DNA from: Lachnospiraceae bacterium
GTDB lineage: Bacteria > Bacillota_A > Clostridia > Lachnospirales > Lachnospiraceae
Length of the DNA: 64,000 nt
Direction of reading: 5' to 3'
Assembly (NCBI GenBank): GCA_009911175.1
Contig: QXWX01000009.1
Coordinates: forward strand, 1 to 64,000
Shown: one piece after another, positions 40,648-49,772 of the stretch
Numbering within the stretch: position 1 is the first letter of the stretch
Layout of the letters: each line of letters starts with the position of its first letter
The notes under the pieces: generated by a model
What the model was told of the DNA's origin: nothing
The model's input: the letters and a program-made list of their open reading frames with translations, nothing else
The model's database searches: none
Made by a program: the position numbers and the translations under genes

Positions 40648-41970
40648 ATGAAGCTGGTGGAAAGCATTCTGACTAAGAATCCGTGTTATGCGGCGGGGAG
40701 GAAAATTACGGTAAAGGGGCTGATGCTCCATTCCGTTGGGTGCCCGCAGCCGAAGGCATCTGCATTCATCCGTTCATGGAATAGTCCGTCACATGACAGT
40801 TCCTGCGTCCATGGGTTCATTGACGGGGAGGACGGGACGGTGTACCAGACGCTCCCCTGGAACCACAGGGGATGGCACTGCGGCTCCGGCAGCAGGGGCA
40901 GCGGGAATAATACCCATATCGGGGTGGAGATGTGTGAGCCTGCGTGTATCCGGTACACGTCAGGCTCAAATTTTACCTGCTCTGATACAGCCGCGGCAAA
41001 GGCGGTGGCGGAAAGGACTTATGGGACGGCGGTGGAGTTGTTTGCCATGCTCTGCGTGAAGTATGGGCTTGACCCGCTGGCGGATGGTGTTGTCATCAGC
41101 CACAGGGAGGGCTGCGCGAGGGGGATCGCCAGCAACCACGGCGATCCGGAGCATCTGTGGGCACAGCTTGGCCTGGGATACACGATGGACGGGTTCCGTA
41201 AGGCAATCAGGGCGGCAATGGCGGGCTGTTCTTCTGGCACGGATGGCTATACCAGGATCATGGGGAGAGCCGAAGCAACGGCGGAGCAGATGGAGGCGTA
41301 TCTTAAAGCGAAGAATCCGGAGGCGGCGCAGTCTGTCTTTGACATGATCCCGCTGTACCTTTCGGAAGGAGAGGCGGAGGGCGTGAGGGGCGACATTGCA
41401 TTTGCGCAGTCCTGCCTTGAGACCGGGAACTTCGAGTTTTTCGGCTCTGCGGTTACTTTGGCGCAGAATAATTTCTGCGGCATGGGCGTGACGGGGAAGG
41501 GCGTGAAAGGGAATTCCTTTGACACGCCGCAGTTTGGGATTCGGGCGCAGGTGCAGCATCTGAAAGCCTATGCTTCCGTGGAAGGACTGAAGAATGCCTG
41601 TGTTGACCCACGGTTTAAATATGTCGTAAGGGGCTGTGCGGAATATGTGGAGTGGCTTGGGCAGAAGGAGAACCCGGACGGGAGAGGATGGGCTGCCGGG
41701 GCAGGCTATGGGGAGAAGATTCTTGTCATCCTGAAAGGCATCCTGGGTATGACGGGAGGGGATGTGTTCCGGCCATATCTGGTGCGGGTGTCCATCCCTG
41801 ACCTGAACATCCGGAAAGGACCTGGGACGGATAAGGAGAAGACAGGGAAGTACACGGGAGCCGGGATTTTCACGGTTGTTGAGGAGGCTAATGGGAAAGG
41901 GGCTTCCAGGTGGGGAAAGCTGAAAAGCGGAGCCGGGTGGATTTCCCTTGATTTCTGCGAGAGGGTGTAG
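40648..41970 (+). CDS. Endolysin: amidase plus glucosaminidase plus SH3
   Basis: 440 aa. Residues about 15-165 are an Amidase_2/PGRP-type domain: LMLHSVGC (zinc His28), SSCVHGFIDGEDGTVYQTLP, NNTHIGVEMCEP and VISHREGC (second zinc His near 152). Residues about 230-360 are a glucosaminidase-like domain (DIAFAQSCLETGNFEFFGSA; QNNFCGMGVTGKGVKGNSF). The end (about 370-440) is an SH3b-like domain (RVSIPDLNIRKGPGTDKEKT). It cleaves peptidoglycan amide and probably glycan bonds. Two catalytic domains in one lysin is common in these phages. Confidence 0.9.
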   Translation: MKLVESILTKNPCYAAGRKITVKGLMLHSVGCPQPKASAFIRSWNSPSHDSSCVHGFIDGEDGTVYQTLPWNHRGWHCGSGSRGSGNNTHIGVEMCEPACIRYTSGSNFTCSDTAAAKAVAERTYGTAVELFAMLCVKYGLDPLADGVVISHREGCARGIASNHGDPEHLWAQLGLGYTMDGFRKAIRAAMAGCSSGTDGYTRIMGRAEATAEQMEAYLKAKNPEAAQSVFDMIPLYLSEGEAEGVRGDIAFAQSCLETGNFEFFGSAVTLAQNNFCGMGVTGKGVKGNSFDTPQFGIRAQVQHLKAYASVEGLKNACVDPRFKYVVRGCAEYVEWLGQKENPDGRGWAAGAGYGEKILVILKGILGMTGGDVFRPYLVRVSIPDLNIRKGPGTDKEKTGKYTGAGIFTVVEEANGKGASRWGKLKSGAGWISLDFCERV

Positions 41971-42090
41971 GAGATTAAAAAGTATTTAACAGCGGCACAG
42001 GCGGCTATCAATAATTGATGCCATAGGAATTTTCGTACTCGCAGGCAAAAGTATAGAGAAATGGCGCAAAATCAAGGGATTTTGAGCGTG

Positions 42091-42129
42091 GAGGGGTTCA
42101 CCGGAGTGGCTGGTGGGCTCCTCTTTTTT
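42091..42129 (+). terminator. Terminator of the lysis operon
   Basis: GAGGGGTTCACC (42091-42102) pairs with GGTGGGCTCCTC (42112-42123; three G-U pairs), followed by TTTTTT. It ends the phage late transcript. Confidence 0.75.
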
Positions 42130-42162
42130 GCGTTTCGGATAGGGCTGTGAGCGTGGCGATTT

Positions 42163-42260
42163 ATACTATCACGCAAAACTGCCGACTTTTGCGTGATAGT
42201 ATGAGTTTTGCGTGATAGTATAGGGTTTTGCGTGATAGTTTAAAAGTTTCGCCTGATAGT
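42163..42260. repeat. TTTTGCGTGATAGT repeat array with 16-bp hairpin
   Basis: Direct copies start at 42187, 42206, 42226 and 42247 (the last is degenerate, TTTCGCCTGATAGT), spaced 19-21 bp. An inverted copy at 42163-42178 pairs perfectly with 42187-42202 (16-bp stem, 8-nt loop). It lies in the 685-bp non-coding stretch 41971-42655, between the lysis operon and the cargo region. Confidence 0.65.
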
Positions 42261-42326
42261 GTGAATTTTGTCGAATGGAATATACGATAAAAGAAAAATC
42301 AGATAATGATAAAACAAAAATATTGT

Positions 42327-42599
42327 TTATTCTATCAACCGCCCGTTATCATTCCATTCTCCATACATAACGCCTTTTCTGGTATTTTCAATCAGCTTTT
42401 GCAGCCTGCTTTGGAATAGTTCAGGCTGTTTCTTTTTTATCTGGATGGTGTCAATCCGCACCCTCTGGTATAAGGGTGGGAACTTCTGAAAATTATCCCA
42501 GACAAAAGAGTCGGCTTTCAGGGCTTTTTCGATATCGGCATCAATGACAAGGCGATATTCTAAAGGGGGCGCTGGTGTTCTGAATAATTTACCTTCTAT
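42327..42599 (-). pseudogene. C-terminal relic of a YdeI/OmpD-associated-type gene
   Basis: On the minus strand an open frame without a start reads PAPPLEYRLVIDADIEKALK, DSFVWDNFQKFPPLYQRVRI, KLIENTRKGVMYGEWNDNGR and stops at 42327. This is the C-terminal domain of the YdeI/OmdA family. No in-frame start exists and an in-frame stop lies just upstream (near 42622), so the N-terminal part is lost. It marks a recombination junction at about 42600, right where the next promoter begins. Confidence 0.72.
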
Positions 42600-42622
42600 G
42601 ACACAACTAAGTCACAAGTTCG

Positions 42623-42631
42623 TGGTATAAT
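42623..42631 (+). promoter_or_regulatory. Extended -10 promoter of the response regulator operon
   Basis: TGGTATAAT (42623-42631), 25 bp before the response regulator ATG. No strong -35 is seen, so activator dependence (perhaps autoregulation) is possible. Confidence 0.55.
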
Positions 42632-42655
42632 AGCTGAACAGGGAGGATTATATAG

Positions 42656-43315
42656 ATGCGAAAAATACTGATAGTGGAAGATGAAGAAGCAATAGCCAAT
42701 TTAATTCGAATCAATTTAACGGCGGAGGGATATCATTGTACTTGCGCTTATGATGGGACAACGGGGGCAGATTATATAGAGAGCGATTGTTTTGATTTAA
42801 TTCTGCTAGACATAATGCTGCCGGAAATCAATGGTTATGAGTTGCTGGAATACGTGAAGCCAATAGGAACCCCCGTGATATTTTTAACCGCAAAAAGTGC
42901 GGTTGATGACCGCATCATGGGGTTGAAACTTGGTGCGGATGATTATATTGCCAAGCCATTTCAAGTGGGTGAGCTGATCGCCCGTGTTGAGGCTCTGCTC
43001 AGGAGATATGGAAAAATAAACAACAGGCTTTGTTTTGCTGATGTAGAAATTGACATGGCTTCAAGAACTGTTAAGAGGGCAGGGCTGCCGATTGATCTGA
43101 CAGTAAAGGAGTTTGATCTCCTGGTGGAACTGGTACAGAATAAAAATGTGGCATTATACCGGGAAAGGCTTTATGAAAAAGTATGGAGAGAAGTCTATGT
43201 GGGCGATACACGTACTTTGGATTCCCACATCCAGCGGCTTAGAAAAAAACTGGGTTGGGATAATTACATAAAAACTGTATTCCGGATTGGATACCGGCTG
43301 GAGGGTGAAGCATGA
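42656..43315 (+). CDS. OmpR/PhoB-family response regulator
   Basis: 219 aa, GGGAGG site. Receiver domain 1-115: acid pair at 9-10 region (VEDEE), phospho-acceptor Asp52 in LILLDIMLPEINGYE, Thr/Lys switch residues in VIFLTAKS and ADDYIAKPF. The winged-helix DNA-binding domain at about 125-219 reads LTVKEFDLLVELVQNKN, RTLDSHIQRLRKKLG and IKTVFRIGYRLEG. It overlaps the kinase by 4 nt (ATGA). Together they should sense a cell-surface signal and control this cassette, as in antimicrobial-peptide response systems. Confidence 0.93.
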   Translation: MRKILIVEDEEAIANLIRINLTAEGYHCTCAYDGTTGADYIESDCFDLILLDIMLPEINGYELLEYVKPIGTPVIFLTAKSAVDDRIMGLKLGADDYIAKPFQVGELIARVEALLRRYGKINNRLCFADVEIDMASRTVKRAGLPIDLTVKEFDLLVELVQNKNVALYRERLYEKVWREVYVGDTRTLDSHIQRLRKKLGWDNYIKTVFRIGYRLEGEA

Positions 43316-44706
43316 AACTGTTTCATAAAATATTCCTGTGCTTCATAGTCATATTTGGGGCTGCTTTCCAGATGGCGGGATATTTGCTGATAAATTTTGC
43401 TTATGGAAATGCAATGGGGCAGGAAAAAAAGCTCGCCTTTCAGGAATTTCAATATAACAGATATATTTTGCAGTCTATCCTTTACTCCCAGCCGGATTTC
43501 TTTTCTGAAAAAGAAGTGAATGCTTCAGAAATTGGTGGAAATTTTACGACTCCCGTGGCTGTGTGTATGGCAGATGGGGAATATGTTTTTTCCAATATGG
43601 CTGTATTGCCGGATAATATTGCGTTTGATGAAGGTGAGGATGACAGGATAGCTTTTCAGATTTGTGAGAAAGAGGGAAAAAGCTATATTTTTGTGTGTGA
43701 TTATGTGCAGGAAAGTGAGAGGGGGATGTTTCTGGTCACGCAGACGGATATCAGTTCTGTGGTAGATTCACAAAAGAGCATGGCAGATTATTTTCAGAAA
43801 ATATATATTTTTATTCTGTGCATCAGTTTTCCTGTTATTTTCTTACTGACCAAAGCGGTCACTGTATCCATTAAGAAAGTTGGGAAAGCGGCAGAGCGGA
43901 TTGCAGGGGGAGAGTATTCTGGAAGGATCATTACGAATGGTAAAGATGAAATCGGTGAGTTGGCAGTTGGGTTTAACCGGATGGCGGCCCAGGTGGAAGA
44001 AAAAATAGCGGAATTGTCAGATGTGGCAAGGCAGAAGGAGGAATTTGCGGCGAATTTTGCCCATGAGTTGAAAACACCGCTTACATCCGTGATCGGTTAT
44101 GCGGATATGCTCTACCAGCATGATCTGCCAAGAGAAGAAGTAAAAAGCGCAGCCGGATATATACTGGACGAGGGAATGCGGCTGGAATCCCTGTCATTGA
44201 AGCTGATGGATTTATTTGTAATGGACAAGCAGGATTTCTTTCTGGAGAGGATGCCTTTAAATGAGTTGTTCCAAAATCTGGAACAGGGAATAGAGCCTGT
44301 GTGCAAAAAACGGGGTGTGACATTGCATACAGCTATTGGAGGAGGCATAATAGGGGTAGATTATGACCTTTTTAAGACGATGATACTGAATCTGGCCGAC
44401 AATGCCATGAAAGCGGACTGCAAAGACCTGTGGATAAACGGGGAACAGCATGGGAGCAGTTATCATCTTGATATAAGGGATAATGGAAAGGGAATACCTC
44501 CGGCAGAGCTGGGAAAAGTCACAGAGGCTTTTTATATGGTAGATAAGTCGAGGTCAAGGAAGCAGCATGGAGCAGGACTTGGGATGGCCCTTGTGTCAAA
44601 AATCGTGAAGATACATGGGGCGGAGATGGAGATAGAAAGTGATGGAAAGACGGGGACAATCATCAGTATAGTGTTCCCTTTGCAGGAGGAAAACAGGGAT
44701 GAATAA
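43312..44706 (+). CDS. Membrane sensor histidine kinase
   Basis: 464 aa. TM1 at about 8-28 (FLCFIVIFGAAFQMAGYLL), an extracellular domain of about 130 residues, TM2 at about 163-185 (IYIFILCISFPVIFLLTKAV), then HAMP. The HisKA H-box is FAANFAHELKTPLTSVIGYA near residue 254; the HATPase has DNAMKADCKDLW, DNGKGIPPAELGKV and GAGLGMALVSKIVKIHGAEM. It is the partner of the preceding regulator (4-nt overlap). The large external domain suggests a ligand such as a peptide or wall signal; the ligand cannot be read. Confidence 0.92.
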   Translation: MKLFHKIFLCFIVIFGAAFQMAGYLLINFAYGNAMGQEKKLAFQEFQYNRYILQSILYSQPDFFSEKEVNASEIGGNFTTPVAVCMADGEYVFSNMAVLPDNIAFDEGEDDRIAFQICEKEGKSYIFVCDYVQESERGMFLVTQTDISSVVDSQKSMADYFQKIYIFILCISFPVIFLLTKAVTVSIKKVGKAAERIAGGEYSGRIITNGKDEIGELAVGFNRMAAQVEEKIAELSDVARQKEEFAANFAHELKTPLTSVIGYADMLYQHDLPREEVKSAAGYILDEGMRLESLSLKLMDLFVMDKQDFFLERMPLNELFQNLEQGIEPVCKKRGVTLHTAIGGGIIGVDYDLFKTMILNLADNAMKADCKDLWINGEQHGSSYHLDIRDNGKGIPPAELGKVTEAFYMVDKSRSRKQHGAGLGMALVSKIVKIHGAEMEIESDGKTGTIISIVFPLQEENRDE

Positions 44707-45508
44707 AACAGCCAAATATACCGCTCTTACCTTGTTTCTTGCAGTTGTATTTTCTTTTGGCAGCATGGCAGGCATGGATTATATTTTGCTTACAAGGGAA
44801 AGACAGCTTTTGACAGAAAGCGGGAGGGCCGTGGTTGAAACGCCCGTCCGGGCATGGCAGGAACCAGACAGGAATGGGGAAATGGAAAACAGTGAAAGTT
44901 CTGATAAGGAAAGATATGCCCTTACAACGGAGCAAATGGAGGGGGTTCTTGCCTACTGGAAAGAACATACGGGAATAACCGTCCATAACCCTGTGACCGG
45001 GCAGATTTCCATGGATGAAGCAGTGAAAACAGGAAAAGAATGGCTTGCAAATATGGAGCTTTTGGAAAATGCACAAGTAAAAGATGCAGAGTCTGTTTCC
45101 GTGTCTGCAACGCTTGGAATTGCAGGGCAGGAAGTGTCTCATGGGGTACAGTTAGAGCCATATTATAGTTTTTGGATTATGCGGTTTGAGAGCAAGACTA
45201 TGAATGCGGTTTTATATCTTAATGCGGTCACAGGGGAAGTGTATCAGGCGGATATGACTTTATATGAGGGATTTTCGGAGAAAATGCCATATGAGAAATT
45301 GGAATGTTTTGTGGAATTGTCAGGACTTAGGACATCTGATGCTGACATGGTAAGGAATCAGGAGGGAACGCAGGCTATCCTGAAAATAGATGACAGCAGG
45401 ATGTATGCAGAAATGGCGTTCCGACATTCGGAGGCAGGGTATCCGGATACTGCATCTAAGGAGAATGTGATTATTAACTTAAAAATAGTTGTGGAGAAAG
45501 ACAGATAG
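44699..45508 (+). CDS. Membrane-anchored extracellular protein of unknown function
   Basis: 269 aa, overlapping the kinase end by 8 nt. One N-terminal membrane segment (about 8-30: ALTLFLAVVFSFGSMAGM) then an extracellular region. SMDEAVKTGKEWLANMELL, GVQLEPYYSFWIMRFES and MNAVLYLNAVTGEVYQADM resemble PepSY-like small beta units, but the match is loose. It may be an accessory sensor or a regulated surface protein. It closes the regulator operon; a terminator follows. Confidence 0.65.
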   Translation: MNKTAKYTALTLFLAVVFSFGSMAGMDYILLTRERQLLTESGRAVVETPVRAWQEPDRNGEMENSESSDKERYALTTEQMEGVLAYWKEHTGITVHNPVTGQISMDEAVKTGKEWLANMELLENAQVKDAESVSVSATLGIAGQEVSHGVQLEPYYSFWIMRFESKTMNAVLYLNAVTGEVYQADMTLYEGFSEKMPYEKLECFVELSGLRTSDADMVRNQEGTQAILKIDDSRMYAEMAFRHSEAGYPDTASKENVIINLKIVVEKDR

Positions 45509-45572
45509 AGAAAATACAACTTTATCGAAAATAATTTACAACTATAACACAATTTTACTGAAAGTAATTTGC

Positions 45573-45619
45573 ATCACTCAGGTAAGATATCAATATATCC
45601 TGCCTGAGTGATTTTCGTT
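45573..45619 (+). terminator. Terminator after the regulator operon
   Basis: ATCACTCAGG (45573-45582) pairs perfectly with CCTGAGTGAT (45603-45612), followed by TTTCGTTT. It separates the two-component operon from the ABC operon. Confidence 0.7.
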
Positions 45620-45673
45620 TAAAAACATTTTAGGCATTAAGGGCAGGAAATAACTTGAATTGGAGGAAACAGA

Positions 45674-46543
45674 ATGGGATTGCAGGCAGAGCATCTGTGT
45701 AAGTCTTATGGGAAAAAGGAAGCCCTTAAGGGTGTCAGCTTTACATTGCATAAGGGTACTTACGGGCTGTTAGGAGAAAATGGGGCAGGCAAAAGCACGC
45801 TTATGCGGATGATGGCAACAGTGGATTTCCCCACGAAGGGAGAGATACTCTATGAGGGGAAAGATATTTTCAGGCTGGATGAAGAATACCGCAGTTTAAT
45901 AGGGTATATGCCGCAGAATTACAATGTATATCCGGGGTTTACGGCAAGGGACTTTCTGGAATATATGGGCGTCCTGAAAGGGATACCCAAAGAAAAATTG
46001 AAGTCCAGAATAGATGAGGTGTTGGAATTTGTAAATCTGGCTGATGTGTCGGGCAAAAAGGTTAAAACTTTTTCAGGCGGTATGAAACGCAGGATCGGGA
46101 TTGCACAGGCAATCATAAATGATCCGGAAATCCTTATATTGGATGAACCGACGGCAGGACTTGATCCGTCAGAACGTATACGTTTTTCCAATATCATCAG
46201 CGATATGGGAAAGGACAAAATCGTATTGCTGTCTACCCATATTGTTTCGGATATTGAGGCAATCGCAAGTGAACTTGTAGTAATGAGGAAGGGAGAGATA
46301 TTGAAAACCGGAGATGTGGATGCTCTGGTTCAGGCAGTGAAAGGAGAGGTGTGGGAAACTGTTGTAAATCAGGAAACATATCAGCAGCTTCGGAAAGAAA
46401 GGTCTATCATACATCTAAAGCAGATGGGAAAAGAAGTGCAGGTTCGATTTGTGGGGGAAAATTATATTGGTGCGGACTGCCAACAGGTGGAGCCTACATT
46501 GGAGGATTATTATATTTTTACTAGCGGTATCAATATTGATTAA
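45674..46543 (+). CDS. ABC transporter ATP-binding protein
   Basis: 289 aa, GGAGGAAA site. Walker A GENGAGKST at about 35-43; Q-loop YMPQNYNVYPGF; ABC signature FSGGMKRR; Walker B ILILDEPTAGLDPSE; switch His in LLSTHIVSD. It is of the drug/lantibiotic-export ATPase type (CcmA-like) with a C-terminal extension of about 60 residues. The two permeases at 47290 and 48567 are the membrane partners. It probably moves a peptide or lipid-linked substrate, or acts as a resistance pump controlled by the two-component pair. Confidence 0.93.
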   Translation: MGLQAEHLCKSYGKKEALKGVSFTLHKGTYGLLGENGAGKSTLMRMMATVDFPTKGEILYEGKDIFRLDEEYRSLIGYMPQNYNVYPGFTARDFLEYMGVLKGIPKEKLKSRIDEVLEFVNLADVSGKKVKTFSGGMKRRIGIAQAIINDPEILILDEPTAGLDPSERIRFSNIISDMGKDKIVLLSTHIVSDIEAIASELVVMRKGEILKTGDVDALVQAVKGEVWETVVNQETYQQLRKERSIIHLKQMGKEVQVRFVGENYIGADCQQVEPTLEDYYIFTSGINID

Positions 46544-46564
46544 AATAGTATGGGAGGTTTAAAA

Positions 46565-47287
46565 ATGATAAATAGAAAATTTTTGGCGGCTTTTGTTTTT
46601 GTAATGGTTTTGGGACTGAGTGCTTGTGGAAGTGCGGAACACGGTGCATCAGATATTAACTCTATACAAGCTGAGCCAGTTCTTATAGAAACAGAAAATG
46701 TAGAACAAGGTGCCGGCGAACATCAGGAAGAAACAAAAGAGAAAACACAGGATGAACAGACATCAACTGCCGGAGAGCAGCAGGAACTGCAAGGGCAGGA
46801 AACACAGAAAGAAGGAGAGCAGGACATTGAAAGTAATGTTGCTGATGATGAGTTGGAGGGAAATCTTGCGTCATATCGTGCAAAGCGTGAGGATTGGACG
46901 GATACTTCATTGGGCAATGGGGTAACTGGAAGTGGAGGTAAAGCGCAGAGCCCAGAGGATTTTAACCTTTATTTTGATTCAAGTGTAATGGATAACTTTG
47001 ATGCAAGGGAAGTGGTGGATGCATATAGTGTCGCAAAAAAATATGTTGAGAATACTCTTGGAGTGACAGTCACAACGAAGCATACAGTGTATATGTGTGT
47101 TGATCCTAGAATATGGGAAATTTATGAGGCAGAGGATAAAGGGATTGCAGAAGGATATGAAGCAGAAAACATTTTTGTATGTGAATACTGTGATAATGGA
47201 AGCTGGAAGTATTTGATACTTGTAAGGGAAGGAAAGGGCAGTGCATGGGAAGTCATTCATAATGGCAGCTCTTATATGGAGGGATAA
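46565..47287 (+). CDS. Lipoprotein of the ABC cassette
   Basis: 240 aa from ATG 46565 (GGGAGG upstream). Lipoprotein signal KFLAAFVFVMVLGLSACGSA with lipobox LSAC. A low-complexity Glu/Gln linker (about 30-100) follows, then a folded C-terminal domain (about 120-240): FNLYFDSSVMDNFDAREVVD, VENTLGVTVTTKHTVYMCVD, NIFVCEYCDNGSWKYLILVR. It is surface-anchored. No family recognised. A substrate-binding or immunity role is plausible from its operon. Confidence 0.7.
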   Translation: MINRKFLAAFVFVMVLGLSACGSAEHGASDINSIQAEPVLIETENVEQGAGEHQEETKEKTQDEQTSTAGEQQELQGQETQKEGEQDIESNVADDELEGNLASYRAKREDWTDTSLGNGVTGSGGKAQSPEDFNLYFDSSVMDNFDAREVVDAYSVAKKYVENTLGVTVTTKHTVYMCVDPRIWEIYEAEDKGIAEGYEAENIFVCEYCDNGSWKYLILVREGKGSAWEVIHNGSSYMEG

Positions 47288-47289
47288 AA

Positions 47290-48519
47290 TTGAAAGATTT
47301 AATAAAGTTAATTAAGCTGGAGTACAGAAAGATGTGGAATGGGATATCCATTGTGTCTGTTTCCGCATTAAGTATTCTTACAATTGTTTTTGCTGTAGTT
47401 ACGTTGAATATTCAACAGAGGGTTCTTGATAAGAATGGAGATATTGTCAGTGGGTTGTCTGCGTTTAGGGCATTAAAAGAATCAGCAGAGGATTTGGAAG
47501 GGGTAATGGATGGAGAATACATCCAAAACCTTATTGAAAAGTATAACGCCAGTTATGATAAGGAGTTTTTGGAGGAAAACAGGGGCTTTTTGGGTACTGG
47601 AGGAATGACAAAATATATAATTACGAATTATGTGATTAACTATGCCTATTATGGTCCCTATATGTCTAATGGTAATGATAAGATAGGTTTAGATTATGCT
47701 TTTTTGAGTTCTGAAGAAAGTTTTTACCAAAAATATAAGGAAGCTGTCTTAGAGCAGCTCTTATATGTAAATGAATGGAATGGGCTCTTTCCTTATACAA
47801 AGGAACAGATTAGCATATTGCAAAAAAGAATTAATGCTGTAAAAACTCCATTTAAAGTAGCGTATCATACCGGATTAGCTAATCTGAATAGTTATTATGG
47901 CATGGAGTATCTGGCATTTTTTATCCTGCTTGTATTTTGTATTGCTGGCTGCTATGCGAAAGACAGTACAAATGGAATTGATGAACTGGTGTTATCTTCC
48001 CGCTATGGCAGAAAAAAAGATCTAAAAGCGAGATGGATAGCCGCAAACCTGTTTGCAATAACTATGTATTTGATTTTTGTGGGGGGTCTTATTATAGTTC
48101 ATGGAGCAATTGGAAGTCTGCATGGACTTGGTGCATCTGCGCAGACTGTTTGGTTTGAGTGCATACTTAATTTAAATGTGGGTGCAGCCCTCTTAATTAT
48201 CTCTTTAGGCGGACTGGCTGGAACCTTGGTTATGACGAATATTATGTGTTTTTTGTCCATAAAGACAAAAAACTTTAAAATTTCTGTAATAATGGGCATT
48301 GTTGTTGTGGGGCTGCTTAGAAAAGGGGCATCCACATATAGTCAGATAAGGCTGCTGAATCCCACGCAGTTCGGAGGAAGTGAATTGGTTACTGCTTTTC
48401 TATTCATAGGTAAAACAATCATTCCTTATTTTGTAATTGTTTTTCTTTTAAGCACAATTTATATTGCATTGCTGTGGCTGGCAGCAAGGCTGTCATATAA
48501 AAATTATTATGTGAACTAG
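47290..48519 (+). CDS. ABC-2-type permease
   Basis: 409 aa from TTG 47290 (GGAGGG upstream). N-terminal membrane segment near WNGISIVSVSALSILTIVFAVV, a long extracellular part (about 45-200), then further segments: EYLAFFILLVFCIAGC, NLFAITMYLIFVGGLIIVHG, GAALLIISLGGLAGTLVMTN, IIPYFVIVFLLSTIYIALLW. This is the layout of ABC-2 subfamily exporters with a large extracellular loop. Partner of the ATPase at 45674. Confidence 0.8.
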   Translation: MKDLIKLIKLEYRKMWNGISIVSVSALSILTIVFAVVTLNIQQRVLDKNGDIVSGLSAFRALKESAEDLEGVMDGEYIQNLIEKYNASYDKEFLEENRGFLGTGGMTKYIITNYVINYAYYGPYMSNGNDKIGLDYAFLSSEESFYQKYKEAVLEQLLYVNEWNGLFPYTKEQISILQKRINAVKTPFKVAYHTGLANLNSYYGMEYLAFFILLVFCIAGCYAKDSTNGIDELVLSSRYGRKKDLKARWIAANLFAITMYLIFVGGLIIVHGAIGSLHGLGASAQTVWFECILNLNVGAALLIISLGGLAGTLVMTNIMCFLSIKTKNFKISVIMGIVVVGLLRKGASTYSQIRLLNPTQFGGSELVTAFLFIGKTIIPYFVIVFLLSTIYIALLWLAARLSYKNYYVN

Positions 48520-48566
48520 GCTGATGACAATAATTTCCTAAACTTAAGGGAGGTGCAGATATAGAA

Positions 48567-49730
48567 ATGATTGAGATAATAAAAATAGAGAGGAAAAGGA
48601 TATTAAGCAAAAAGATATTTTTGTTGTTTTTAAGTATTATAGCATTGTTCTCTGTGTATGATTCTTATTCCATGGCAAAGAGATACAGCATACCAAGCTC
48701 TGAAGGCGTTTCTGTTACATGGCAGGAGAATTTGGAACATGCAAAGGAAAATTTACAGGGGAAATCCATAAATCGGGAGTTTTTAAGTATGATGCGCCAA
48801 CAGAGAGGGGAAGTTGGCTATCTGGACGAAAGAAATCTTGAGGAACTTATTTATGTTAATTATGAAAGGAAGCTGCTTCAAGACCTATCTGATGATGATA
48901 TAGAAAGTTTTTATTCAAGAAGGTTATCTAATATCCGGGCAATGCTGGAGGAAAGCTCATTGATCCGTTATACGCAGGAAGAAATAGAGCGGTTTATGCA
49001 GAGTGCGGCGCAGGTATCCGAAATCTCATTTGAATATGCGGAAGGATGGAAAGTATTGAATGATGGCATGGGTGTTTTTGTGGCATTATTGTTGGTTTTG
49101 ATTTCCGTGTTACTTTTGCCGCTTATAGGTATCGATCCAAAAAATAATATGCAGGAGCTTTGCAGAGGAACAAAATATGGGAAAAGACAGTTAGACCATG
49201 CCAGGGTACTGACTGCATTTTTGTCCGGTGTATTTCTTTATGCTTTTGGAATCCTTTTGTTTTTTGTGATTAAGATGGTTCCTTTCGGATTAGGGGGATG
49301 GAACCAGTGTATCCAGAGCAGCAGGAATACATTTTTCTCCCTCTATAATATAACATTTTTTGAACAGTTTCTGCTTAATGTGATGATAGGTCTTGTGGCA
49401 CTGTTGTTCGTTATTTCATTGCTGCTTGTCATTACCGTTTTCATGGAAAAAATAATGACAAGCGCAGTAGTGTTTGCGTTTTTTTTGATTTTGCTGTTGC
49501 TTTTTGATCAGATGTATCTATGGCCTGTTAATCATTATTTTGCAAATTTCATGCCGCTGCGTATGACTGATTTTTCACATTATTATACAGGGAATGAAGT
49601 ATATAGAATATTTGGATGCAGCATGTCCGTTATGTCATGGAGTATTTTACTGTCGGGGCTGTTTGCTTGGGGACTTTTGGCATTAGCGATAAGCTGGGAA
49701 AAAGTAAAAAGGAAAAGAGGACTGTATTAG
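48567..49730 (+). CDS. ABC-2-type permease, second
   Basis: 387 aa, GGGAGGTG site. N-terminal segment KKIFLLFLSIIALFSVYDSY, extracellular part, then GVFVALLLVLISVLLLPLIG, FLSGVFLYAFGILLFFVIKM, NVMIGLVALLFVISLLLVIT, AVVFAFFLILLLLFDQMYLW and SWSILLSGLFAWGLLALAIS. It pairs with the 47290 permease as a heterodimer around the ATPase. Confidence 0.8.
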   Translation: MIEIIKIERKRILSKKIFLLFLSIIALFSVYDSYSMAKRYSIPSSEGVSVTWQENLEHAKENLQGKSINREFLSMMRQQRGEVGYLDERNLEELIYVNYERKLLQDLSDDDIESFYSRRLSNIRAMLEESSLIRYTQEEIERFMQSAAQVSEISFEYAEGWKVLNDGMGVFVALLLVLISVLLLPLIGIDPKNNMQELCRGTKYGKRQLDHARVLTAFLSGVFLYAFGILLFFVIKMVPFGLGGWNQCIQSSRNTFFSLYNITFFEQFLLNVMIGLVALLFVISLLLVITVFMEKIMTSAVVFAFFLILLLLFDQMYLWPVNHYFANFMPLRMTDFSHYYTGNEVYRIFGCSMSVMSWSILLSGLFAWGLLALAISWEKVKRKRGLY

Positions 49731-49772
49731 CGTTTTAAGAAAAGTGGGAATCTATTTTAGTGGGGACAAGGG

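Noticed and set aside
42163..42260. Repeat array considered as a CRISPR
   Set aside because: The 14-bp repeats are separated by only 5-7 bp, with no spacer-length unique sequence and no cas genes in the window.
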